From Nannocystis bainbridge (lineage in GTDB: Bacteria > Myxococcota_A > Polyangia > Nannocystales > Nannocystaceae): a DNA stretch of 64,000 bases. The position numbers and the translations under genes were made by a program. The stretch covers positions 3,622,001 through 3,686,000 of the forward strand of contig NZ_JAQNDL010000001.1 in the NCBI RefSeq assembly GCF_028368995.1, in the 5' to 3' direction. How positions within the stretch are numbered: position 1 is the first letter of the stretch; every line of letters begins with the position of its first letter. The notes beneath the pieces are model-generated. The model did not search any database. It worked only from the letters and a program-made list of their open reading frames with translations, and was not told where the DNA came from. Shown here one piece after another: positions 1 through 11,500 of the stretch.

Positions 1-516
1 CGCCGGCGGCTCCATCGCGTCGACCAGGCGGCCCTTCTCGACCCCGTCGGCGTCGAGCACCAGCAGCGTCGGGTAGGCCTGCACCTTGTAGCGCGCCACC
101 AGCTCGGGCCCCTCGCCCTTCTCGGCGTCGACGTGCAGCGCGACGTAGTCGGCCAGCGCCGCGCCGACGTCGGGCCGCGTGAACACCTTCTCGTCGAGCT
201 CGCGGCAGGGCGGGCACCAGTACGCGCCGACGTCGACGAACACCAGCTTGCCCGCCGCCTTCGCCGCGGCGAGCGCCGCCTCGAGATCGCCCTCGATCCA
301 CTTCACCGCCGACACGATCTCACCGTCGCTCTGCACCCCCGGCCCCGCGCCCGCTGGCGGGTTCACCGCTTCGGGCGCCGGCGCGGCCTTCGGCGCGACC
401 TCGGGCGCATCGGCCTTCGGCCCCGGCGCGGTGCAGGAGCTCATGAGCATCGCGCCCACCAACGGAGCCGACAGCGCGGCGAGGAACGGGCGGACGACGG
501 CACGAGCGCGAACCAT
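1..516 (-). CDS. Thioredoxin-fold lipoprotein (3' end outside window)
   Basis: The reverse strand reads without stops from an ATG at 516 to the window edge (172 codons). The N-terminus is basic, then hydrophobic, and ends in LMSSC, a lipobox. A Pro/Ala-rich linker follows, then a thioredoxin fold with the redox motif WCPPC (about residues 99-103, nt 205-225), the segment VARYKVQAYPTLLVLD and the cis-proline signature YPT. Established for the family: such lipoproteins reduce or relay electrons to periplasmic thiols. A catalytic WCPPC with a preceding Tyr supports a working oxidoreductase. The C-terminus is missing, so total length is unknown. It is divergent from clpB; the 220 bases between hold no other gene. 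Family sure, substrate unknown. Confidence 0.8.
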   Translation of the reverse strand, partial: MVRARAVVRPFLAALSAPLVGAMLMSSCTAPGPKADAPEVAPKAAPAPEAVNPPAGAGPGVQSDGEIVSAVKWIEGDLEAALAAAKAAGKLVFVDVGAYWCPPCRELDEKVFTRPDVGAALADYVALHVDAEKGEGPELVARYKVQAYPTLLVLDADGVEKGRLVDAMEPPA

Positions 517-669
517 GGCTCGCTTGAAGCTGCCCGGGAACCTCGCCGGCCGCAACTGCCACCCCGCGCGCAAAGCCCAAAAGCTTGCGGCCAGCCATGG
601 CCTCGCGCAAGTGCGGCCGGCGCGTGAGGTCTCGAGACGCCCGCGCAGTTCGACCACCGCGTTGCCATT

Positions 670-736
670 TTGACACGCGAGCCCAGGCTAGCGCTGTCCT
701 TCAAGTCTTTTTGTCGACGCCCGCCCGAGGAACCCC
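670..736 (+). promoter_or_regulatory. clpB upstream region with TTGACA box
   Basis: TTGACA lies at 670-675. No good -10 hexamer stands 16-18 bases downstream, so the start point is unclear. A degenerate 14-bp palindromic unit (gctg-tcc-ttca-agt, 693-706) lies between the box and the ATG. I see no CIRCE element or sigma-32-like CCCCAT box. Confidence 0.3.
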
Positions 737-3355
<2,619 letters not shown>

Positions 3356-3387
3356 CTTGTCCTTGAGGACATGTCCTGAGAGACATG
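3356..3387. repeat. 14-bp palindromic units, pair after clpB stop
   Basis: The reading is cttg-tccttgagga-catg-tcctgagaga-catg. The tetranucleotides lie exactly 14 bases apart, and the first N10 is a perfect tcc/gga hairpin arm pair. It begins on the base after the clpB TGA, so it may act as a 3' hairpin; no T-run follows. Confidence 0.8.
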
Positions 3388-3566
3388 CTTCGCCCCGGCC
3401 GCGCGCGGCCGGGGCGACGCTCGTCCACCCGGGCCCGCGGGTCACCCTTCGTGCGGCCCGATCTCTTTCGCCCGCGACACGAAGATCGCGCCTTCGATCT
3501 TGACTCACGGCGGCTCGCGCGTCGGTCGCGTGCACCGCGGCCGGCGTCCGCCGTAGAGTGCCCGTC

Positions 3567-4622
3567 GTGGCCCTGCCCACACCGCCGCGGCGTCGCGCCC
3601 TCCTGTGGGCCGTCTCGTGCGTCGGCGCCGTCGTCCTCCTGTGGCTCGCCTCGCGCACGGTCCCGCTGTGGCCGGACGTCCTGCACCTCCCGCGGCCGGG
3701 GCTGCTGGCCCTCGCGGCCGCGCTGCACCTCCCCTACAGCCTGCTCCGCGCCGTGCGCCTGCGCTGGGCCTTGCCGCCTGGCGTCCCTGTCTCCCGGGAC
3801 CTGCTCGTCGGCAGCGGCCTCGTGTCCTTCCTCGTCATCTTGTTGCTGCCGCTGCGGCTCGGCGAGCTGTCGCGCCCGCTGCTGCTCGCCCGCGCCGGCG
3901 TCCCTGGCCTCGGCCTGCCCGAGGCGATCGCCGCCATCGCCAGCGAGCGCCTGCTCGACGGCCTCCTCGTCGTCGGCATGCTGTTCCTCGGCCTCGGCCT
4001 CTCGACCGCCTTCAGCCCCGAGTTCGCCGCCCTCGTCGGCTCGGTCGAGCGGTTCGGCCTCGCCTCCGGCGTCGTCTTCGCCGGCTTGATGCTCGCGCTC
4101 GGCCTCCTCGCCTTCACCCCCCCGCGCCACCACGAGCGCCTCGGCGGCCTCGTGCGGCCCGTCCTCGGCGCCCGCCTCGGCGAGTTCGTGTTCCACCTCG
4201 CCGCCGCCTTGCGGCCGATCTTCACCAGCGCTCGCGGCCTGTTCCTGCTCGCCGCCTCGCTCGTCTACTGGGCGGTCACCCTCCTGCAGTTGTGGCTGGT
4301 GCTCCGGGCCTGCGGCATCGATCTCGGGGCCGGCGAGGCCGCCGTGATCGTCGCCATCGTCGGCCTCAGCATCCAGCTGCCCGGCGGACCGGCCCAGGTC
4401 GGCAGCTTTCAGTTCGGCGCCGCCCTGGCCTTGCAGCTCTTCATCGGCCCGGCCGATTTCGCCGGGCCCGGCGCCAGCTTCGGCGCCCTCATGTACCTGC
4501 TCGGCCTCCTCGGCGCCCTCCTGCTCGCCCTCCCCGGCCTCGCGCTCCTCGGCCGCGACCGGCGCCGGAGGCCGACCGATCCCTCGCCGGGCGGCCCTTC
4601 CGAACCCGGTCCGATCGCCTGA
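3567..4622 (+). CDS. Lysylphosphatidylglycerol synthase/flippase-like membrane protein
   Basis: The product is about 351 residues with seven to eight predicted membrane segments, including the conserved stretches LLPLRLGELSRPLLL and GGPAQVGSFQFG. These are typical of the LPG_synthase_TM/UPF0104 family of integral membrane proteins, whose members flip or transfer lipids. No catalytic GNAT-like domain is fused, so only the membrane half is present. GTG codons at 3558 and 3567 are both possible. I prefer 3567 because TAGAGT (3554-3559) then lies seven bases upstream and fits a leaderless start. The tail is Arg/Pro-rich. Substrate unknown. Confidence 0.75.
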   Translation: MALPTPPRRRALLWAVSCVGAVVLLWLASRTVPLWPDVLHLPRPGLLALAAALHLPYSLLRAVRLRWALPPGVPVSRDLLVGSGLVSFLVILLLPLRLGELSRPLLLARAGVPGLGLPEAIAAIASERLLDGLLVVGMLFLGLGLSTAFSPEFAALVGSVERFGLASGVVFAGLMLALGLLAFTPPRHHERLGGLVRPVLGARLGEFVFHLAAALRPIFTSARGLFLLAASLVYWAVTLLQLWLVLRACGIDLGAGEAAVIVAIVGLSIQLPGGPAQVGSFQFGAALALQLFIGPADFAGPGASFGALMYLLGLLGALLLALPGLALLGRDRRRRPTDPSPGGPSEPGPIA

Positions 4623-4702
4623 CCCTCCGGTAATTCTCCCGCGGCCGGCCCCTCCGGGGGCTTTCGTGCCGCGGCGTCGGCTTTGGCCCCCGCGCCTGGC
4701 CG

Positions 4703-4732
4703 TTGCTGGACGGCCGCTCCCGCGGGTATGCT
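4703..4732 (+). promoter_or_regulatory. Candidate promoter of the TPR lipoprotein gene
   Basis: TTGCTG (4703-4708), an 18-base spacer and TATGCT (4727-4732) precede the gene at 4775. A ribosome site GGAGA (4766-4770) lies four bases before the ATG. Confidence 0.4.
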
Positions 4733-4774
4733 CCGCCGGCGCGGCGCCGCCCTGTGCGCCGCGCTGGAGAGTTC

Positions 4775-6289
4775 ATGTCGCGCGACCTTCGTACGCTTCG
4801 CCAGTTGTTCCGCCCCGGTCTCTTGGGCCTGTTCGCCCTGACCCTCACCACCGCGGCGTGCGGCAAGAAGGGCGACACCACCGCTCCTGGCGAGAAGGGC
4901 ATGTCGGTCGAAGAGGCCGACCGCAAGCGGGCCGACGCGCAGAAGGCCGCCAAGGCCGACACGCTGGTCGCGCTGGCCAACAAGGACCTCGCCAGCGGTC
5001 GTTGGTCCTCGGCGCGCGAGCGGGCCAAGCGGGCGCTCGAGTCCGAGTCGAAGAACGCCGACGCCTACGCGGTGCTCGGGGCGGCCAGCTGGCGCGCGGG
5101 TGACTACGCCGGCTCGACCAAGGCCTTCAAGGAGGCGCTCGAGCTCGACCGCAAGAACTTCGGCGCCGCCGTCGGCCTCGGCCGCAACTACCAGGCCGTC
5201 GGCGACCACAAGGCCGCGATCGAGCTGCAGGACACGATCCTCGCCGCCGACCAGAACCAGATCGACCCGCTGCTGATCAAGCTGTGGAGCTACTACGCCC
5301 AGCTCGACGCCGTCAACGCGGTCAAGACCCTCGACGCGGTCTTCAAGCTGATCGAGCCCGACAACCCGCTGCTGCCGCTGCTGCAGAGCCACGCCGCCTT
5401 CATGCGCCCGCTCGAGGGCAAGGGAGAGCTGGCCAAGGTCGACGGCGCCAAGGGCAGCTCCGACCTGCAGCTCGACCCGACCCAGGGCCTCAAGCACGCC
5501 GGCGCCACCGTCGGCAGCGAGTACACCCGCGTGCTCCTGCTCGAGCTGCGCGAGGAGGCCCGGATCCACAAGGCCTTCGCCGACCAGCTCAAGCTGAAGG
5601 AGGTCGCCAAGATCAAGACCTTCGGCAGCGACACCGAGACGAGCATCGTCATCATCCCCGAGGTCAAGTTCGGCGACCTCAAGATCACCAACATCCCGGC
5701 GATCGTCGACGACCTCTCGACCTTCGGCCTCGGCGAGACGCCCGGCGTCCTGCTCGGCCGCCAGGTCATGAGCAAGATCGGCGCGATCACCTTCGACTTC
5801 CCCAACGCCTCGCTCGAGCTGCAGAGCGCCGCGCCGACCGCCGCGCCCGCGGGCGCCACCGCGTCGCAGCTGCTCCTGCTCGACCTCCACCTGTTCCTCG
5901 TGCCCACCGTGCCCGTCACGCTCGAGGGCTCCGACGCCCAGTTCTACGCCTGGCTCGGCGGCTCCTACGGCACGGCCCTCACCGTCGCCAAGAAGAACTT
6001 CCTCAAGAGCGGCCACCTGCCGCGCGAGCTCGACCCGCTCGACGACCCCAACTCCGGCCTCAAGATGGTCTACATCGACCAGGCCAAGGTCGGTGAGCTC
6101 GGCGTCAAGGGCGTCGGCGGCCTCGTCCTCGCCAACACCCCGCCCGACGGCGGCCTCGCCCAGGTCGTCGAGCTCGGCGGCTTCGAGCTCGGCGGCTACG
6201 TCAACGTGCCGCTGCTCAAGAGCATGAAGGTCACCTACGCCCTGTCGCAGGGCCAGGTGTTCTTCGCCCCGAAGACCGCCGGCAAGTGA
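4775..6289 (+). CDS. TPR lipoprotein with degenerate retropepsin-like domains
   Basis: The start at 4775 gives 504 residues; it has a good ribosome site, and the next residues form a signal ending in the lipobox LTTAAC. Residues about 45-180 are TPR-like (LASGRWSSARERAKRALE, YAVLGAASWRAGDY). The C-terminal half resembles two aspartyl-protease-like lobes: GVLLGRQVMSKIGAITFDF and a later similar lobe match the hydrophobic body of retropepsin-like domains. The catalytic D-T/S-G is replaced by WLGGSYG, so it is probably not a protease. Membrane-anchored scaffold is an inference. Confidence 0.65.
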   Translation: MSRDLRTLRQLFRPGLLGLFALTLTTAACGKKGDTTAPGEKGMSVEEADRKRADAQKAAKADTLVALANKDLASGRWSSARERAKRALESESKNADAYAVLGAASWRAGDYAGSTKAFKEALELDRKNFGAAVGLGRNYQAVGDHKAAIELQDTILAADQNQIDPLLIKLWSYYAQLDAVNAVKTLDAVFKLIEPDNPLLPLLQSHAAFMRPLEGKGELAKVDGAKGSSDLQLDPTQGLKHAGATVGSEYTRVLLLELREEARIHKAFADQLKLKEVAKIKTFGSDTETSIVIIPEVKFGDLKITNIPAIVDDLSTFGLGETPGVLLGRQVMSKIGAITFDFPNASLELQSAAPTAAPAGATASQLLLLDLHLFLVPTVPVTLEGSDAQFYAWLGGSYGTALTVAKKNFLKSGHLPRELDPLDDPNSGLKMVYIDQAKVGELGVKGVGGLVLANTPPDGGLAQVVELGGFELGGYVNVPLLKSMKVTYALSQGQVFFAPKTAGK

Positions 6290-6360
6290 CCCGCGGCGAC
6301 GACCGTCGCCCGCACCCAGGAACGACTCCGCGGCCCGCCGCGGGGTCGTTCCTGCTTTCT

Positions 6361-6465
6361 CCGTCGCTCGCCGAGCCGTCGCTCGCCGAGCCGTCACTCG
6401 CCGAGGTGTCGCCCGCCGAGCCGTCACTCGCCGAGCCGTCGCTCGCCGAGCCGTCGCTCGCCGGC
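6361..6465. repeat. Seven tandem 15-bp repeats
   Basis: The units start at 6361, 6376, 6391, 6406, 6421, 6436 and 6451; the consensus is ccgtcgctcgccgag. The fourth unit is the most divergent. A 15-bp period keeps one reading frame open (Ser-Leu-Ala-Glu-Pro), but no start or context supports translation. Confidence 0.85.
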
Positions 6466-6492
6466 TCGCACCTCGCCGCTTCACTGCCTCGG

Positions 6493-6544
6493 CTCGCGCG
6501 ACCGGCGAAGCAGCCTCGCTCGCGCGACCGGCGAAGCAGCCTCG
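6493..6544. repeat. Two tandem 26-bp repeats
   Basis: The unit begins ctcgcgcgaccggcgaagc and occurs at 6493 and 6519, essentially identical. It follows the 15-bp repeats. Confidence 0.8.
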
Positions 6545-6719
6545 CCTGCAGCGCCCTCCGCAAAGTCACGGCCGCGCCGCCTGGCGCACCCACGACCCGT
6601 GTGCACGGCGAGCCTCGCCCGCCCGCGCCGGCCGCAGCCAGGGGTCCGTGGCCGGCCGCTGGCGGCAGGACGGGCCGCCTCGCGCGCCCCCGCCCGCGCT
6701 TTTGGTCTATCGTGGCTCC

Positions 6720-8354
6720 GTGGCCGGATGGTTGGAGATCCGCCGGGGCCAGGCTCCCGTCACCAACGTCAACCTCGTCGGGCGTCGCGTCATCGTCGGC
6801 CGCTCCCCCGACTGTGACGTCGTCCTCAACACCACCTCGGTCTCGCGCCAGCACGCCGAGCTGATCTGCGACGACGCCGGCTGGCGCGTGCGCGACCTCG
6901 GCAGCCGCAACGGCACCGGCGTCAACGGCACCCGCGTCGCCGGCGAGCGCGGCCTGCAGAACTGCGACGTCCTCCGCATCGACGAGTTCGACCTCGTCTT
7001 CCACACCGGCCCGGCCCCGCTGCGGCCCGCCGCGCGCCCGCGCACCAGCGTCACCGACGGCGCCTTCGGCCCCGCGCGCACCTTGCAGGAGCTGGGCCCG
7101 CCCAAGGTCGACGCCTCGCACCTCTCGCGGCTGCTCGGCTTCAGCGCCGCCTTGCTGGCCGAAGGGGCAGCCGACCAGCGCATGTTCCAGCTGTGCGAGC
7201 TGCTGACCAGCGCGCATTTCCACGGCAACGCCGCAGTGGTCCTGCGGATCCTCCGCTCCGACGCCAGCGCCCCCGAGATTCTGTCCGGCCCGACCGGCCC
7301 CGGCGGCGAGCCGCCGATCAGCCGCTCGGTGATCAAGGCCGTGCTCGCCAGCGACGCCCCCGTGCTCGCCAGCTCCGGCCCCGCCGGCCCGAAGAACAAC
7401 ATGGTCCAGATGTCGGTCGTGTTCGGCGGCCAGGCCACCGCCGCCGTCGCTTGCCCGGTCGGCGGCGACGGCGAGCACCTCGACGTCCTCTACGTCATGC
7501 TGCCCGGCCAGTACGGCACCGCCGAGTGGCTCGCGCTCGCCTCGCTCGCCTCGGCCATGTTCCGCCAGGCCGAGGACGCCTGGACCGCGCGCGAGGCGGC
7601 CCAGCGCCAGGCCCTGCTCGAGGAGGAGCTGCGGCGCGCCGCCGCGATCCAGGCCCGACTTGTCCCTCGGGACATGTCCTCCGGGTCACTTCAGATCGGC
7701 TTCGGCTTCACCCCGTGCAAGGGCGTCGGCGGCGACTACGTCGACGCCCTGCCGACCCGCGACGGCCGCGTCCTCGTCACCGTCATGGACGTCGCCGGCA
7801 AGGGCATCGACGCCGCGCTGATCGCCTCCGGCCTGCACACCACCGTGCACCTGGCGGTCCGCCAGGGCATGTCCCTGCCCGACCTCGTCCACACCTTGAA
7901 CCGCCAGCTGCTCGACACCTGGAGCGGCGAGACCTTCGTGACCCTCGCGGCCGCGCTGATCGACCCGCGCACCGGCGCGCTCGAGGCGGTCGGCTGCGGC
8001 CACCCGGCGCCGATGGTCGTCAGCCCGAACGGCATGATCCGCGAGCTCCGCCTGGCCGAGGGCATGCCGATCGGCCTCATCGACATCGAGCTCGAGCTCA
8101 GCACCGACCGCCTCCGCCCCGGCGAGCTGCTCCTCCTCTACTCCGACGGCCTGTCCGAGTGTTTTAATGAGGACGACAAGATCCTCGGCGTCGACGGCCT
8201 CACCGAGATGGTCGCCGACATCCGCCACGCCGCCGGCCGCAAGCCCGACCTCGAGTGGTTCGAGTCCCAGCTCAAGGACCGGCTGGCCCACCACCGCGGC
8301 CGCGCCCCCGCCTCCGACGACATCAGCTTCGCCCTCGCCCTGTTCGGCGCCTGA
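6720..8354 (+). CDS. FHA domain-SpoIIE (PP2C) serine phosphatase
   Basis: From the GTG at 6720 the product is 544 residues. An N-terminal FHA domain (about 3-95) shows GRS, SRQH and RNGTGVNG, the phosphothreonine-binding signature. A middle GAF-like region (about 130-300) contains the predicted ligand fold but no motif I can name. The C-terminal SpoIIE/PP2C phosphatase (about 310-540) carries GGDYVDAL, DVAGKGIDAA and the final DDIS, so the metal-binding Asp residues are present. Such proteins dephosphorylate anti-sigma antagonists or kinase targets, with input from phosphothreonine. TATCGT (6708-6713) six bases before the GTG suggests a leaderless mRNA; an upstream ATG at 6648 is less likely. 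A palindromic unit overlies the LVPRDM segment. Confidence 0.9.
   Translation: MAGWLEIRRGQAPVTNVNLVGRRVIVGRSPDCDVVLNTTSVSRQHAELICDDAGWRVRDLGSRNGTGVNGTRVAGERGLQNCDVLRIDEFDLVFHTGPAPLRPAARPRTSVTDGAFGPARTLQELGPPKVDASHLSRLLGFSAALLAEGAADQRMFQLCELLTSAHFHGNAAVVLRILRSDASAPEILSGPTGPGGEPPISRSVIKAVLASDAPVLASSGPAGPKNNMVQMSVVFGGQATAAVACPVGGDGEHLDVLYVMLPGQYGTAEWLALASLASAMFRQAEDAWTAREAAQRQALLEEELRRAAAIQARLVPRDMSSGSLQIGFGFTPCKGVGGDYVDALPTRDGRVLVTVMDVAGKGIDAALIASGLHTTVHLAVRQGMSLPDLVHTLNRQLLDTWSGETFVTLAAALIDPRTGALEAVGCGHPAPMVVSPNGMIRELRLAEGMPIGLIDIELELSTDRLRPGELLLLYSDGLSECFNEDDKILGVDGLTEMVADIRHAAGRKPDLEWFESQLKDRLAHHRGRAPASDDISFALALFGA
7659..7690. repeat. 14-bp palindromic units inside the phosphatase gene
   Basis: The reading is cttg-tccctcggga-catg-tcctccgggt-cact. 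It encodes LVPRDMSS, which occupies the place of the usual LLPR segment of SpoIIE domains with no extra residues. Confidence 0.75.
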
Positions 8355-8363
8355 ACCATCGAA

Positions 8364-8423
8364 CATGTCGTTCGCGCCATGCGCGATCGGACATGCTTTC
8401 AAAGACATTCCCTTCGTGGAATA
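8364..8423. repeat. Chain of four 14-bp palindromic units
   Basis: It starts nine bases after the phosphatase stop: catg-tcgttcgcgc-catg-cgcgatcgga-catg-ctttcaaaga-catt-cccttcgtgg-aata. The spacing is 14 bases throughout; the last boundary words are degenerate. Confidence 0.75.
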
Positions 8424-8526
8424 TCCGAGCGCGTCCGGGCGCTCTCGCCCATGCCTGCGCGAGATCGCGCGCCCGTCCGCGATGGCGGGGTGACGATCGC
8501 CGCCCCGCCCTCTATCCTCGCGGCCG

Positions 8527-11500
8527 ATGCCGCAAGCGAAGCAGAAGTCGAAGCAGAAGGCCAAGAAGTCCGCCGCCGCCAGGGCGACCGCGAAGGCCGA
8601 CAAGCAGACGAAGAAGCCGAAGAAGAAGGCGAGCGACACCGGGCCCGCGAAGGCCAAGAAGGCCGCCAAGAAGCCCGCCGCCAAGGCCAAGAAGGCCGCC
8701 AAGACCGCTGCTCGCAAGCTCGCCAAGCGAGCCGAGAAGACCGACAAGAAGGCCAAGAAGACGGCCGACAAGGCCACCAAGAAGGCCAAGAAGACCGACG
8801 CCAAGGCCGCCAAGAAGGCGAACGCCAAGGCCGTCAAGAAGGCCGTCAAGAAGGCCACCAAGAAATCCGACGCCAAGGCCACCAAGAAGGCCGCCAAGAA
8901 ATCCGACGTCAAGGCCACCAGGAAGGCCGCCAAGAAGTCCGACGCCAAGGCCACCAAGAAGGCCGCCAAGAAGTCCGCCGACAAGGCCAAGAAGCTCGAC
9001 ACCAAGGCCGCCAGGAAGTCCGACGCCAAGGCCAAGAAGACCGCCGGCAAGCCCGCCAAGCCCGCCAAGCGGCGCGCCGCGCCCGGCCCGGCCACGGACG
9101 CCGTGCTCGCCGCGCAGCGGTTCTACGCCCTCCCGGTCGACGCCGAGGCCTTTGCCGCCAGCGAAGAGGGCCTGACCCTTCAGACAGGTGACGACCTGGT
9201 CGCCGCTCACTTCGAGCGCAACTTCGGCTACTTCGGCGCCATCGACAAGACCCTGTCCGGCTTCTACGTGCTCGACGACGAGGGCGACAACTACTACCTC
9301 GCCGACCTGCGCGACAGCGGTCAGGTGTGGTGGCAGGATCACGAGACCCGCGAAGTCTCGCTCGCCTTCGCCAGCGTCGAGGACTACGCCGGCTACCGCG
9401 AGGCCAGGGCCGCCGCCAGTGACGACGAGGACGCCGACGACGACGAGATCGCCGACCGCTTCCGTCCGCGCAAGCTCAAGTCGACCGGCGAGCGCCGGCC
9501 CAGCACCGCCAAGCTGCTCGAGCGCTACCAGTGGCTCGTGTGGCTGTTCGCGCGCAGCCACGAGCTGCGCGGGCAGATCCTCGAGCAAGACGCGGACCTG
9601 GTGAACCGCGCCTACGGCCACCTGCGCGGCACCTTCGCCACCCGCGCCGCCGAGGCCAAGGCCTTCGCCGCCGAGCGCGGCCGCCTCGCCGACGACCCGC
9701 ACCTCGGCATCTACTGGCTGCTCCACACCAGCGTGCTCGCCGACCACGCCCGCCGCGACGAGGTCGTCGCTGCTCTCGATGGCAGCGAGCACCCGCTCGT
9801 CCACGCCTTTGTCGCCGCCTTCGGCGCTCTCGCCCACGACGGCGACGTGCCCGCCGCTCCCGGTTTCCGCGTCCGTCGCTCGCGGCTGCTCTTCCTCACC
9901 GGCGGCGCCCTCACCAGCGAAGAGGTCGACCGCGAGCGCCTGACCGCCGCTCTGTTCGCCGACCCCGTCAATCACGGCTTCATCAAGGCCGAGCGTCTGG
10001 TCGACGCCGCCGCCGCCGCCGATGAGCTGCAGCAGCTCCACGACCTCGTCGCCGCCGGCCTGCCCGGGCCCGAGCTCGGCTGGCACAGCCTCGCCGCCTT
10101 GCTCGACGTGCGCGCCGGCGTCCAGGCCAGCCGCGCCGCCGATACTGTCCTCAAGGACATGAACGAAAGTACAGACGTCGACCTGCTGGCCGACGTGCTC
10201 GAGCTGCTGGCGCCGGTGGCGACCGACCGCGAGCAGGTGCGCGCGCTGATCGACAGCGTGCTCGCGCGCGACCCGTTCCACTGGGGCGTGCTGGAGGTCG
10301 GCAAGGTCGCCGCCGAGCGCGACCTCGAGGTCGCGCGCGCCGAGCAGTTCATCGCCCGCATCGCCCCGCTCGCCGAGGTGCGGCCGCTCCTGCTCGAGAT
10401 CTTCAGCGAAGACGACGACGAGCGCGGGGCCGCCCTCAAGCGGCTGCGCGAGCTCCCGCCGGCGCAGCAGCACCTGCTCGCCCGCCGCCTGCTCGTCATG
10501 GCCAGCCAGATCGCCGGCGACGCCCTCGCGGTCGCCGTCGATGTCCTGCTCGGCGCCGGCGACCCCGACGCCCTCGCCGAGCTCGCGCGCACCGTCGAGG
10601 GGTTGCAGGACCCGTCGCAGTTCGCCGAGCAGCTCGTCGAATTGCGCGAGGCCGGCATCGTCGACCTCGCCGACCCGCTGCTGCCGATCGTCCAGGGCCT
10701 GCTCCTGCGGCCCGAGAGCGACGGGTTCATGGCCGACCACTGGAAAGAGGCGCTGGTCGAGAAGCTGGCGCCGGTCGCCCACGAGCCGGTCGTGTTCGAC
10801 TGGTTGCTGGCCGCGCTCGAAGAGGACAGCCGGCACAGCCTGCGCGACGACATCCTCTCCAAGCTGTTCATCGCCTACAACGACAACCAGGTCGTCGCTC
10901 GCCTGTCCGAGGCGCAGGCCTCCCGCCTGATCCGCCTGGCCGCGCGCCTCGGCGTCAAGCCGGCCGACGCCGACGCGCACGAAGACGGCGTGTTCCCGGC
11001 GATCCACGTCTACCACGCCGCCGGTCGGGTCCTGTTCTACTTCGACAACCCGGGCGGCTTGCCGGCGATCGCCGAGGTCCTCGCGCAGGCGACCGACGTC
11101 GAGCTGCTGAGCAACCTCTACAGCGCGCTCGCCCACATCAAGACCGAGGACTCGCTGGGGCTCCTGCGCTCGCGCCTGTTCGTCGAGCAGCGGCAGGTCT
11201 GGAACCTCTGCAACGCCGTCGCCGAGACCTTCGACGACGAGGGCCACGCCGAGGTCATGGCCGAGCTCGAGCGGACCCGCAGCGACCACGGGGCCAACAG
11301 CTACGCGGTGGTGTTCATCGACTTCGCCAACGACACCAAGAAGAAGCCGCACACCTACGTCGCCCAGCTCGCGCGGGCCGTGCTCGGCTGGCCGGAGCCG
11401 ACCGATCCGCGGGCCCGCGGCCAGCGCAAGTTCGTGCTGATGCACGCCGTCCGGCTCGGGCTCGAGAGCGCCGACCACGAGCTCGTGCGCCTGGCCCACC

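Larger units (their letters stand above)
6290..6719. other. Gene-free stretch with tandem repeats
   Basis: It contains two tandem repeat blocks (6361-6465 and 6493-6544, listed separately) and GC-rich sequence without a coding signature. A TATCGT hexamer at 6708-6713 probably drives the next gene. Confidence 0.6.

Noticed and set aside
670..736. CIRCE or sigma-32 heat-shock control of clpB
   Set aside because: No inverted CIRCE arms and no CCCCAT-like -10 are visible; only an isolated TTGACA box.
6361..6465. A small gene encoding a SLAEP-repeat peptide
   Set aside because: The open frame comes only from the 15-bp period, there is no ribosome site, and the downstream part is unlike coding DNA.
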